Origin: Trifolium pratense
Lineage: Eukaryota > Streptophyta > Magnoliopsida > Fabales > Fabaceae
DNA: 64,000 bases
Assembly (NCBI RefSeq): GCF_020283565.1
Contig: NC_060063.1
Span: 39,952,635-40,016,634, forward strand
Reading direction: 5' to 3'
A model generated the notes under the pieces. That model was not told the origin of the DNA, did not search any database, and saw only the letters and a list, made by a program, of their open reading frames with translations. Of the stretch, positions 33,312-44,110 are shown in pieces. Every line of letters begins with the position of its first letter. Positions within the stretch are counted from its first letter, which is position 1. Made by a program: the position numbers and the translations under genes.

Positions 33312-34677
33312 ATGCCACATCAGCTCTACATTGTAATGAAGGTACATGATAAGACTTTTTACTGAAAAGTTTAATTATTGCACACAAGTCCCTCATAAAC
33401 TTAACAGTTATTTAGAATAATTTACAAATTTACAAATAAAAACAAGTTTTAATTGTCATTTAAAATTAGTTAGATAAAAATTTACAATATGTTTTATTTG
33501 ACAATATTTATTTTGTAATTGAAAACCCTAAAGCCGACCCGTTCTTCATCCTCCATCGTATTGTTCTTTTTTCTTCATCCCTGAATTCCACCTGTTCTTC
33601 ATCCTCCATCTTCTCCGTCGTATTATCTTTGTACTTCATCTTCTCCATCGTATTCTTTTTGTCCTCATAGACCGTTCGATCTTATTGTAACTCTTCCATT
33701 CGACTTGGTTGTGTTGGTTGTCGTTCTACTGGTTTGAAGCATTACTGCAACGTCCTCGTGTCCTGTCACAGATATGTTGTTCGCAAAATTATCTTTATTT
33801 TAATTTTCATTGAATTGGGGTATTTATTGTTAGCCAGAAAACGATCGATTTGGAATTAGGTTTGTATTTAAAATCGAAGTTGATTTGTTACCCAGAAACG
33901 ATCAATTTGGGGATTAGGGTTGTATTTAAAATTGACTATGATTGTAGTTGTTACCCAGAAAATTATGGAATTGGGGATTAGGGTTGTATTTAAAATTGAC
34001 TATGATTGTAGTTGTTACCCAGAAAATTATGGAATTGGGGATTAGGGTTGTATTTAAAATTAACTATGATTGTAGTTGTTACCCAGAAAATTATGGAATT
34101 GGGGATTAGGGTTTGTATGTTTCAAATGTTTAAATTCTGAATTTGAATATAGTGATATTATATTGAAAAGTTTAATCAAAAGTGAATGTGTAGTGTTTGA
34201 TTTGAATTGGAAATTTACATGTTGATACTGTGTTAACACTTTGTATGTGTTTCAATTGAATAGCTGCTGTTGTGAAGTCAACTATGATTTCTCTACTGAG
34301 CAAACACAACGCATGGTCTGATATTCTCAGTATAGAAAGGAAACAACGGAGAAAACAATTGACAAGTTTGAAGTTGAAGGGCTTAGCATAGGAAATAGTT
34401 GCATAGGAAATAGTTTCCTGTAAAATTGAGATAAGCTCAACTAGTTTATACAACAATGATCTATATAAGCTGAATAATAATGTAAAGCATTGTGTTACAA
34501 TTCAAGGTTATACAATGTACCTTAAAGCTTTGTAATTTGAGTTATACAATGATATCGTAGATAATGCCTTGTAATAGAGTTCAATTTTACATGCACGATC
34601 TTAACAAATGTATACATTCATATTTATATACAATGATAAATTTGTGATTGATTGCTTTATATTGACTTGTTTTGTTA
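33312..34677. other. MULE left subterminal region with 64-bp tandem repeat
   Basis: Pyrimidine-rich sequence with repeated ttcatcctcca phrases (33545-33660) looks like a 5' untranslated region. It is followed by a tandem repeat of about 64 bp from 33827 to 34112; the landmark gattaggg falls at 33912, 33976, 34040 and 34104, with more diverged units before. Only one possible exon is visible (34264-34391). Confidence 0.6.
34264..34391 (+). other. Possible exon, basic C-terminal peptide
   Basis: After an acceptor-like TTGAATAG, one frame runs to TAG at 34389-34391. It contains ATG at 34284 and encodes a K/R-rich tail (IERKQRRKQ). If the upstream pyrimidine-rich region is a leader, this may be part of a short plus-strand MULE transcript starting in the left TIR. 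Weak evidence. Confidence 0.25.
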
Positions 34678-34682
34678 GATAG

Positions 34683-36883
34683 TGTAACACCCTAACCCAT
34701 ACTACCCTTAAAAACGTAATTTTAAAAACTTTTCAACAAGTGTAAAGGCAGAGTGCCACGCGGTAATTAAAACACAAGCATACACACAGAGCATCATGAA
34801 ATTTAACATGAAAAGCAACAGCGGATTCATTTCAAACCAAGCATGCATATATATATACATATATATATACATAAGCCAAATTCATCCCTAAGGATGCCAC
34901 TTATACAAGAACTAGCATATCAAAAGGTAACACCGATATAGATGAAATCCAAGCGTAACCCCGACTCGATGTTACATTACCAGAGCATTTACTATTTACA
35001 AACTCTAGTCAAAAGCTAGTACTAAGAGGAGTAATCTATTCTAAGTCTCCTCACCAAAAGGTACTTCAACGCCACGCTAAAACCGCAGTCTAAACGTCGG
35101 CACCGTCCTCAGCCTGAATATCTGAACCCCCAAAGGTCCAGCAAATAACACAAAGCAGAGAGTTAGAAAACATAACCGCATATCATACGAGTATAAGAAA
35201 GGTCTCACACTTTCGAACTACATCATACATATTCTAACTCACGCCAAATCATCGTACCAAACAGTTATCAATTAATAAAGTTTAGCACAGTTCAACCAGA
35301 TAATGTCACATACCATTTATCAAATATATGCGCATTTACCCTAATGTATCTAATGCCAATCATTCTATGTCATGCCATCCCTAGACACGACTAATGCATG
35401 TGGTACCAATTGCCTTTTACCCCTCATGGATAAGTTAAACAGTTTTACATCTTGCCGGATTGTTCGGAACTTACCAAACCTTCATATCCCTCATGGATAA
35501 GTTAAACAGTTTTATATCCTGCTGGATAGCAGCTCTAGATCTTAGGGATTCATCTAATCCGATCCTCGGCTTCCTTATGGACTCAAAAATCCATTTAAAT
35601 CTATTGGAACCCAAGTTTCCAATTTCAACATATATATACATGAATGCATGTATGTTTGCACATATCATCAATATGATATTTCTAGCTCGAAGCTACTCAT
35701 TATGAATGCGGGAACACAATCCTAACACATTCACTTAACATTGCAACTTAATGCCAAAACATCACATTGCTCACTTTAAGCTACAACTTATTGCATACAC
35801 GTTTATCAATCATATAACGATTAACAATAAGCATTAACAGTATCAACATGTATCAACAATCATGTAAGGATACTCCTAAACCATGTTACAAGTGCCAAAT
35901 CACACTTACAAACATTAACAAAAGTTGCAGGTTCAGTACTGTTCGCTAAGCGAATCCAAAGCGAACAGGTAGCGAACTCATTCGCTAAGCGAATCTCAAT
36001 TCGCTGTAGCGAACCACATCAGAGGATTACAGGTGCATGGCGAACAGGTAGCGAACTCGTAGCGAACTTATTCGCTGCAGCGAACTCCTATTCGCTAAGC
36101 GAACAACACCAGAAAGAAAATCTGTTCTTGAGTTATCTAAGGCGGTTTAACCTCAAATCAACTCAAAAATTCATCTAAACATGTTATAAATTCATATAAA
36201 CAGCCATTCCAAACATATATGGTATCAAGGAACATTAATCATCCCTTCCAAACATCCAAATACCTCTAACAATCAAAATCAAGCCAATTACTTGAGTTTT
36301 AAGTAACTTTCATAAACTTTCCAAAAATGATCCAAACACATACATATTCATCATGGAATCAAGCTAGTGATTAACACATACAAAGTGATGATGAAGAACA
36401 TCATACTCACATACAAAAGCTTATCAAAAGTCTAAAAGAAATTGAGTGGGAGAGTTCGGGAACGGAGACATAGACAATCTCCCCCCTCCTTGTCACTCAA
36501 GAATCATGAATTCTAATCTCTTACCTTAAGCAAAGATGATGATCCAAGCCTTCTCTTGCTCAAGCTTTCTCTCTTGATCCAAACCCTAGCTTAGCTCTTA
36601 TGGTTTTGCTCTTGCTCTACTCACTCAAAACTCAAAGATATGAAGTTATGAAACTATTCATAAGTTGGACTTGCTACTTATACTCTTTCCCATGGTCATG
36701 AACCAAGCCCATTTGGCTTAGGCCCATTGCCTCTCACGCCCCTCAAGCCCAAAACAAGGTTCTCGCGCCTAATAACTTACGATCGGCTAAATAATTATTC
36801 GCCGCTCACTAAAATAATAAAAGCCAATTAATAAATAAAATACATTTAATAAAATATACGATTACGAAAAACGGGTCGTTACA
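34683..36883 (-). repeat. 3' LTR of the Gypsy element
   Basis: 2201 bp, beginning TGTAACACCC and ending GTCGTTACA. It contains the AGCGAA/TTCGCT palindrome cluster and forms the stop codon of the polyprotein. Confidence 0.95.
35940..36106. promoter_or_regulatory. AGCGAA/TTCGCT motif cluster in the LTR
   Basis: Within about 165 bp the hexamer TTCGCT or its complement AGCGAA recurs more than a dozen times, including three perfect palindromes TTCGCTAAGCGAA. The same cluster sits at 42627-42793 in the other LTR. It is upstream of the likely transcription start, so it may be a binding-site array; function unknown. Confidence 0.55.
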
Positions 36884-39800
36884 ATCCTACCCCCCTTAAA
36901 AGAATTTCGCCCTCGAAATTACCTAGAAACAGATCGGGATAAGAATCTCTCATCTTGCTTTCCAATTCCCACGTCGCATTCTCACCAGCCGGTCCTCCCC
37001 ACACGACTTTCACGGATGCAATCTCTTTGTTTCTCAACCTCTTCACTTCTCTCCCTTCGATTCTCAAAGGCACAGTCTCGATGGTCAAGTCATCCCTCAC
37101 TTGAACATCGTCCGATTCAATCACGTGTGTCGGATCAGACACATACTTGCGCAACTGTGATACATGAAAAACATCGTGCAAATTCGCCAATGATGGCGGT
37201 AATGCAATCCTATACGCAACTTTCCCAACTCGCTTCAAAATCTCAAACGGCCCAATAAACCTCGATGTCAACTTCCTTGACTTCAATGCACGTCCTACTC
37301 CAGTAGTCGATTTAACTCGTAGGAATACATGATCCCCTTCTTGGAATTCAATGTCCTTCCTCCTCTTATCATGATAACTCTTTTGTCGACTCTGAGACGC
37401 TTTCATCTTCTCACGAATCATCCGAATCTTCTCTGTTGTTTCTTGTACAATCTCTGGTCCAAGAATTGCACCTTCTCCAGTTTCATACCAACACAGAGGT
37501 GTCCTACACCTTCTCCCATACAAAGCCTCAAACGGTGCCATTCCGATACTAGAATGGTAACTGTTGTTGTATGTAAACTCTACCAACGGCAAACAAGAAT
37601 CCCAATTCACGTTTTGCTCCAAAACACAAGCCCTCAACAAATCCTCTAAGGATTGTATCGTCCTCTCCGACTGACCATCTGTCTGAGGGTGATACGCTGA
37701 ACTCAACCTCAACTTCGTTCCTAAAGCTTCTTGCAAGCTTTCCCAAAATCTAGAAGTAAATCTCGGATCTCTATCCGAAATAATACTTGTTGGAATACCA
37801 TGTAGCCTCACAATCTGCTCCACATAAATCTCGGCCAACTTAGGCACCAAAGTACCTTTCCTGATAGCAATGAAGTGAGCACACTTCGTCAGACGATCTA
37901 CCACTACCCAAATCACTTCATGACCTTTCTTGGTCTTCGGTAAACCTCCCACAAAATCCATTGCAATGCTATCCCATTTCCATTCGGGTATAAACATTGG
38001 TTGCAACAAACCAAACGGCTTCTGATGTTCGATCTTCGATTTCTGACAAGTTAAGCATGAATAAACAAATTCAGAAATTTGCCTCTTCATTCCCGGCCAC
38101 CAAAATAACTTCCTCAAATCCTGATACATCTTGGTTACTCCAGGATGAATACTCAAACCACTTCTGTGACCTTCTTCCATGATCATTCTCTTCAATTCGG
38201 GTACGTCTGGTACACAAACTCTTCCTTGAAATCTCATGACTCCACTCTCGTCAATCTTGATATTGGTCTCCTTACCTTCATTGATGAGTACCATCTTCTC
38301 CATCAATCTCTTATCCGATTTCTGACCTTCTTTAATATCTTCAAGAAAAGGATTCGTCAATCTTAACATTCCAAGCTTCACACTTGAAGAAGTAACCTCG
38401 CACACAAGACTCAAGTCTCGGAATTCTTCAATCAACTCTAACTCTCTCACCATCAATGATGACATATGCAAAGTTTTCCTACTTAATGCATCGGCCACCA
38501 CATTGGCTTTTCCGGGGTGATAACTCAATTCAAAATCGTAGTCCTTTAAGAATTCGAGCCATCTTCGTTGCCTCATATTCAACTCCTTCTGGTCGAATAA
38601 GTACTTCAGACTCTTGTGATCACTGAAAACTTCAAACCTCGATCCATACAAGTAGTGTCTCCACACTTTCAACGTAAACACCACTGCGGCTAACTCTAAA
38701 TCATGCGTTGGATAGTTCCTCTCGTGAACCTTCAGTTGCCTTGAAGCATACGCTACCACATTACCCCCTTGCATAAGCACTCCACCAAGTCCTAACTTCG
38801 AAGCATCGCAATATACGACGAACGACTCTTTGGCATCGGGTAAAATCAACACGGGTGCAGTAGTCAATCTTCTCTTGAGTTCTTGGAAACTCTTCTCACA
38901 AATACCATCCCAAACAAACGCTTGATCTTTCCTCGTCAACTTGGTTAACGGTAAAGCCAACTTCGAAAAACCTTCGATGAATCTTCTATAATAACCGGCT
39001 AAACCAAGGAAACTTCTAATCTCTGAAACAGATTCCGGCGTTCCCCACTGTGACACAGCGTCAACCTTCGCAGGATCTACCGCGATTCCTCCACTTGAAA
39101 TTATATGCCCTAGGAAACTCACCTCTTTCATCCAAAATTCACACTTCGACAACTTGGCATACAACTTCTTCTCCTTCAAGACTTGCAAAACAATCCTTAA
39201 GTGCTCTTCGTGCTCTTCCTCGGATTTTGAGTAAATCAAAATGTCGTCAATGAACACCACCACGAATCTATCCAAAAATGAATGGAAAATTCGGTTCATA
39301 TACTCCATGAAAACTCCAGGTGCATTGGTCACACCAAACGGCATAACTGAATACTCGTAGTGCCCATACCTCGTCCTAAATGCAGTCTTAGGTATGTCTT
39401 CCGTCTTCACTCTAATCTGATGGTATCCAGATCTCAAATCGATCTTACTAAACACACAAGCTCCAACTAGTTGATCCATCAAATCATCTATCCTCGGAAG
39501 TGGATATTTATTCTTGATCGTCACTTTGTTCAACTGACGATAGTCTATACATAATCTCATGCTTCCATCTTTCTTCTTTACAAGCAATACTGGCGCTCCC
39601 CATGGCGAAACACTCGGTCGAACAAACCTCTTCTCAAGCAGCTCTTCAAGTTGCTTCTTCAATTCATTCAACTCAGACGCTGACATTCGATACGGCGCCA
39701 TCGATATCGGACTAGTTCCAGGTACTAGGTCGATAGAAAACTCTACCTCTCGCTTTGGAGGCACGTCAGATATGTCATCCGGAAACACATCTGGGAATTC

Positions 39801-41243
39801 ACAAACGATCGGTAACTCTTCTATCTTAACTCCTCCTTCGAGTTTCAATGATGCAAACATCATGAACATCTCGGCATGTTCTTTCAACGCTTCCGATACT
39901 TCCTTCCCGCTCATCAAATGCAAGTTCCCCTCCGGCTTCGGAAAAACAACGGCCTTCTCACGACAGTTGATATGAATTCGATTAAAGATTAACCAATTCA
40001 TACCAAAAATCACATCCATACCACTAAGTGGAATACACACTAAATCCATTCCAAAATGCTTACCAAAAATGGTTACGGGGCAATTACGACATACTTGTCG
40101 AGTAATTACTGAACCATTAGCAGGAGTTTCTATTTCCATCCTACCCATCATATCCGTTAAAGGAATACTAAGACGCTTCGCACAATCCAAAGAAATAAAA
40201 GAATGCGTCGCTCCCGTATCTATAATCGCAATTAAAGGAGTGTTATAGATGAAACACGTACCTCTAATGAGATTGTCCTCAAGGCTAGCATCCTCTCCAC
40301 TTAAAGCAAACACCTTGCCCATCACCTTCTTGGGCTTCTTGCAGATTATACTCTTGTGGCCCTCCTCACCACAGTTGAAACAAAAGACTCTTGTCCTACA
40401 CACTTCGGCTTTGTGGCCCAACTTCCCACAATTCAAACACTTGTCCAATTTCTTCTGGCAATCATACGACATATGACCCCTCTCTCCACATTTGTAACAA
40501 TTCCCATTCACCGGCCTCTTACCACCACTGGTATTACCCCTACCGCGGTTATCATAAGGTTTCCCGCGCTCTTGTCCTTTCCCTTTTCGGTCATTCACAG
40601 CCTTGTAGTAGTTCACCTTCGCCATACCATCTTCATCACAGATCCTACTCTTGTTCACAAGGGTCGCAAAATCCCTTATCTGCGAAAATCCAATCATATG
40701 CTTAATGTCTGGACGTAGACCACTTTCAAACTTCACACACTTGTCGTTCTCCGCTTCCAAAGTGTTGTAATGCGGACTAAACGCACACAAAGTCTCAAAC
40801 TTGACGGCATAATCAGCTACCGTCATATTTCCCTGTTTCAACTCCATGAATTCCACCACCTTCTTATTCTTCACATCCACAGGAAAATACTTGACCAAAA
40901 ATTCTCTCTTAAACATTGCCCATGGTATAGCCATACCACCGGGTCCTAGCCTCAACTTGGCATTCTTCCACCACACATTCGCTTCCTCGCGCAACACATA
41001 TGTCCCAAGGGTTGTCTTTCCTTCCTCGGAACAATCCATTGCTTCAAAAATTATCTCAAGTTCCTCCAGCCACTTGTAAGCTCCATCCGGGTTGTAACCT
41101 CCGGTAAATGTTGGCGGTTTCTGCTTCATGAACCTCTCCAACCTCATCTCTACCTCTCTTCCAGGTTGATGATCTCTAACCACAATGTTGGTGAGTGCGG
41201 CCAAAGCTTCCGCAATCTGAGCATTCGTTCTCGCAGCAGCCAT
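36879..41243 (-). CDS. Gypsy gag-pol polyprotein, intact
   Basis: ATG at 41243, TAA at 36879-36881, 1454 residues without interruption. Order of domains: retrotransposon Gag ([19 protein letters not shown] region); three CCHC-type zinc knuckles ([42 protein letters not shown]); aspartic protease ([10 protein letters not shown]); reverse transcriptase ([12 protein letters not shown] and [10 protein letters not shown], the catalytic Asp pair); RNase H ([13 protein letters not shown]); integrase (zinc region with [19 protein letters not shown] and [11 protein letters not shown] core with [17 protein letters not shown] and [10 protein letters not shown]); and a C-terminal chromodomain-like segment ([18 protein letters not shown]). 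The order RT-RH-IN defines Gypsy. The stop codon lies within the first bases of the LTR. Confidence 0.95.
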   Translation of the reverse strand: MAAARTNAQIAEALAALTNIVVRDHQPGREVEMRLERFMKQKPPTFTGGYNPDGAYKWLEELEIIFEAMDCSEEGKTTLGTYVLREEANVWWKNAKLRLGPGGMAIPWAMFKREFLVKYFPVDVKNKKVVEFMELKQGNMTVADYAVKFETLCAFSPHYNTLEAENDKCVKFESGLRPDIKHMIGFSQIRDFATLVNKSRICDEDGMAKVNYYKAVNDRKGKGQERGKPYDNRGRGNTSGGKRPVNGNCYKCGERGHMSYDCQKKLDKCLNCGKLGHKAEVCRTRVFCFNCGEEGHKSIICKKPKKVMGKVFALSGEDASLEDNLIRGTCFIYNTPLIAIIDTGATHSFISLDCAKRLSIPLTDMMGRMEIETPANGSVITRQVCRNCPVTIFGKHFGMDLVCIPLSGMDVIFGMNWLIFNRIHINCREKAVVFPKPEGNLHLMSGKEVSEALKEHAEMFMMFASLKLEGGVKIEELPIVCEFPDVFPDDISDVPPKREVEFSIDLVPGTSPISMAPYRMSASELNELKKQLEELLEKRFVRPSVSPWGAPVLLVKKKDGSMRLCIDYRQLNKVTIKNKYPLPRIDDLMDQLVGACVFSKIDLRSGYHQIRVKTEDIPKTAFRTRYGHYEYSVMPFGVTNAPGVFMEYMNRIFHSFLDRFVVVFIDDILIYSKSEEEHEEHLRIVLQVLKEKKLYAKLSKCEFWMKEVSFLGHIISSGGIAVDPAKVDAVSQWGTPESVSEIRSFLGLAGYYRRFIEGFSKLALPLTKLTRKDQAFVWDGICEKSFQELKRRLTTAPVLILPDAKESFVVYCDASKLGLGGVLMQGGNVVAYASRQLKVHERNYPTHDLELAAVVFTLKVWRHYLYGSRFEVFSDHKSLKYLFDQKELNMRQRRWLEFLKDYDFELSYHPGKANVVADALSRKTLHMSSLMVRELELIEEFRDLSLVCEVTSSSVKLGMLRLTNPFLEDIKEGQKSDKRLMEKMVLINEGKETNIKIDESGVMRFQGRVCVPDVPELKRMIMEEGHRSGLSIHPGVTKMYQDLRKLFWWPGMKRQISEFVYSCLTCQKSKIEHQKPFGLLQPMFIPEWKWDSIAMDFVGGLPKTKKGHEVIWVVVDRLTKCAHFIAIRKGTLVPKLAEIYVEQIVRLHGIPTSIISDRDPRFTSRFWESLQEALGTKLRLSSAYHPQTDGQSERTIQSLEDLLRACVLEQNVNWDSCLPLVEFTYNNSYHSSIGMAPFEALYGRRCRTPLCWYETGEGAILGPEIVQETTEKIRMIREKMKASQSRQKSYHDKRRKDIEFQEGDHVFLRVKSTTGVGRALKSRKLTSRFIGPFEILKRVGKVAYRIALPPSLANLHDVFHVSQLRKYVSDPTHVIESDDVQVRDDLTIETVPLRIEGREVKRLRNKEIASVKVVWGGPAGENATWELESKMRDSYPDLFLGNFEGEILLRGVGL
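36884..36899 (-). other. Polypurine tract of the Gypsy element
   Basis: The minus strand reads TTAAGGGGGGTAGGAT immediately before the 3' LTR. The gag-pol frame is still open through it. Confidence 0.85.
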
Positions 41244-41347
41244 GATTCCTGAACGAATCACAACTAGACGTTAGAAAGTACTAACAGTGTTCCCTACACA
41301 TGCTCATACGGGGAAAAGAAAAGTCCTAGTTGGTTCACACGAACCGA

Positions 41348-41362
41348 CCTGCTCTGATACCA
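41348..41362 (-). other. Primer-binding site of the Gypsy element
   Basis: The minus strand reads TGGTATCAGAGCAGG a few bases inside the 5' LTR: initiator-Met tRNA complement. Confidence 0.9.
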
Positions 41363-41366
41363 CTAT

Positions 41367-43569
41367 TGTAACACCCTAACCCATACTACCCTTAAAAGAC
41401 GTAATTTTAAAAACTTTTCAACAAGTGTAAAGGCAGAGTGCCACGCGGTAATTAAAACACAAGCATACACACAGAGCATCATGAAATTTAACATGAAAAG
41501 CAACAGCGGATTCATTTCAAACCAAGCATGCATATATATATACATATATATATACATAAGCCAAATTCATCCCTAAGGATGCCACTTATACAAGAACTAG
41601 CATATCAAAAGGTAACACCGATATACGATGAAATCCAAGCGTAACCCCGACTCGATGTTACATTACCAGAGCATTTACTATTTACAAACTCTAGTCAAAA
41701 GCTAGTACTAAGAGGAGTAATCTATTCTAAGTCTCCTCACCAAAAGGTACTTCAACGCCACGCTAAAACCGCAGTCTAAACGTCGGCACCGTCCTCAGCC
41801 TGAATATCTGAACCCCCAAAGGTCCAGCAAATAACACAAAGCAGAGAGTTAGAAAACATAACCGCATATCATACGAGTATAAGAAAGGTCTCACACTTTC
41901 GAACTACATCATACATATTCTAACTCACGCCAAATCATCGTACCAAACAGTTATCAATTAATAAAGTTTAGCACAGTTCAACCAGATAATGTCACATACC
42001 ATTTATCAAATATATGCGCATTTACCCTAATGTATCTAATGCCAATCATTCTATGTCATGCCATCCCTAGACACGACTAATGCATGTGGTACCAATTGCC
42101 TTTTACCCCTCATGGATAAGTTAAACAGTTTTACATCTTGCCGGATTGTTCGGAACTTACCAAACCTTCATATCCCTCATGGATAAGTTAAACAGTTTTA
42201 TATCCTGCTGGATAGCAGCTCTAGATCTTAGGGATTCATCTAATCCGATCCTCGGCTTCCTTATGGACTCAAAAATCCATTTAAATCTATTGGAACCCAA
42301 GTTTCCAATTTCAACATATATATACATGAATGCATGTATGTTTGCACATATCATCAATATGATATTTCTAGCTCGAAGCTACTCATTATGAATGCGGGAA
42401 CACAATCCTAACACATTCACTTAACATTGCAACTTAATGCCAAAACATCACATTGCTCACTTTAAGCTACAACTTATTGCATACACGTTTATCAATCATA
42501 TAACGATTAACAATAAGCATTAACAGTATCAACATGTATCAACAATCATGTAAGGATACTCCTAAACCATGTTACAAGTGCCAAATCACACTTACAAACA
42601 TTAACAAAAGTTGCAGGTTCAGTACTGTTCGCTAAGCGAATCCAAAGCGAACAGGTAGCGAACTCATTCGCTAAGCGAATCTCAATTCGCTGTAGCGAAC
42701 CACATCAGAGGATTACAGGTGCATGGCGAACAGGTAGCGAACTCGTAGCGAACTTATTCGCTGCAGCGAACTCCTATTCGCTAAGCGAACAACACCAGAA
42801 AGAAAATCTGTTCTTGAGTTATCTAAGGCGGTTTAACCTCAAATCAACTCAAAAATTCATCTAAACATGTTATAAATTCATATAAACAGCCATTCCAAAC
42901 ATATATGGTATCAAGGAACATTAATCATCCCTTCCAAACATCCAAATACCTCTAACAATCAAAATCAAGCCAATTACTTGAGTTTTAAGTAACTTTCATA
43001 AACTTTCCAAAAATGATCCAAACACATACATATTCATCATGGAATCAAGCTAGTGATTAACACATACAAAGTGATGATGAAGAACATCATACTCACATAC
43101 AAAAGCTTATCAAAAGTCTAAAAGAAATTGAGTGGGAGAGTTCGGGAACGGAGACATAGACAATCTCCCCCCTCCTTGTCACTCAAGAATCATGAATTCT
43201 AATCTCTTACCTTAAGCAAAGATGATGATCCAAGCCTTCTCTTGCTCAAGCTTTCTCTCTTGATCCAAACCCTAGCTTAGCTCTTATGGTTTTGCTCTTG
43301 CTCTACTCACTCAAAACTCAAAGATATGAAGTTATGAAACTATTCATAAGTTGGACTTGCTACTTATACTCTTTCCCATGGTCATGAACCAAGCCCATTT
43401 GGCTTAGGCCCATTGCCTCTCACGCCCCTCAAGCCCAAAACAAGGTTCTCGCGCCTAATAACTTACGATCGGCTAAATAATTATTCGCCGCTCACTAAAA
43501 TAATAAAAGCCAATTAATAAATAAAATACATTTAATAAAATATACGATTACGAAAAACGGGTCGTTACA
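41367..43569 (-). repeat. 5' LTR of the Gypsy element
   Basis: 2203 bp; the promoter LTR. One extra base in aaaagacgtaa and one in atatacgatg distinguish it from the other LTR. Confidence 0.95.
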
Positions 43570-43574
43570 GATAG

Positions 43575-44110
43575 TAACATATGTTTCATTTTAATTTCAA
43601 ACAGTTTGGAGGAATATGCACCATAGAAGAGTTAGAGATGAAGGAGAGCAGGTGAAAGCTAACGTTAGGTTTCATTAGCCAGACAAAGGAGGTATGTTTA
43701 ATATTTAAAGTCCAAAAATGTTATGTGTGTGTGTATGTGTTCATGTAACTTTTTCTTAGTGAGTGTTGAATTATGCTGGAGTTCCAAATTAGTAGTTCCA
43801 AATTAGTAATGTACTAGTAATTTGCAAAATAATGTTATGTGTATAGCACAAACCCAAGTACTGACCAAAGTGTTGTTAATATCCAAGATAATATCCAAAC
43901 ATAACATTGAAAATCAAACATAGAACGCAACCAACGTAATAGCCAAAACACTTGAAAAAACTGAAAAAACTAGAGTCGACACAAATATCGAAATCGAAAA
44001 CCACGACAGACATATCAAATTATCCAAAATACAACCCAAAATTCAAATTAAAAATCAAATCAAGCATAATGCCCCAAAGTTTCACGCCTTAACCACCATA
44101 GAACACAATT
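43575..44110. other. MULE DNA between Gypsy insertion and Ulp1 gene
   Basis: Just right of the insertion, TTTCAAACAG resembles a splice acceptor on the plus strand, followed by a short open stretch. The rest, up to 44110, should contain the 3' untranslated region of the Ulp1-like gene. No domain recognised. Confidence 0.4.

Larger units (their letters stand above)
34683..43569 (-). mobile_element. Gypsy LTR retrotransposon, apparently intact
   Basis: An 8887-bp element nested in the MULE. LTRs of 2201 and 2203 bp (34683-36883, 41367-43569) differ, by eye, only by two one-base indels. The TSD is gatag at 34678-34682 and 43570-43574. PBS and PPT are intact and gag-pol is one open frame of 1454 codons. 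The C-terminal chromodomain-like tail suggests a chromovirus (Tekay-type), by inference. It is a candidate active element. Confidence 0.95.

Noticed and set aside
35460..35705. 81-aa plus-strand frame, repeated at 42146-42391
   Set aside because: Present twice only because it lies in the Gypsy LTR. It is on the opposite strand to the element and has no domain.
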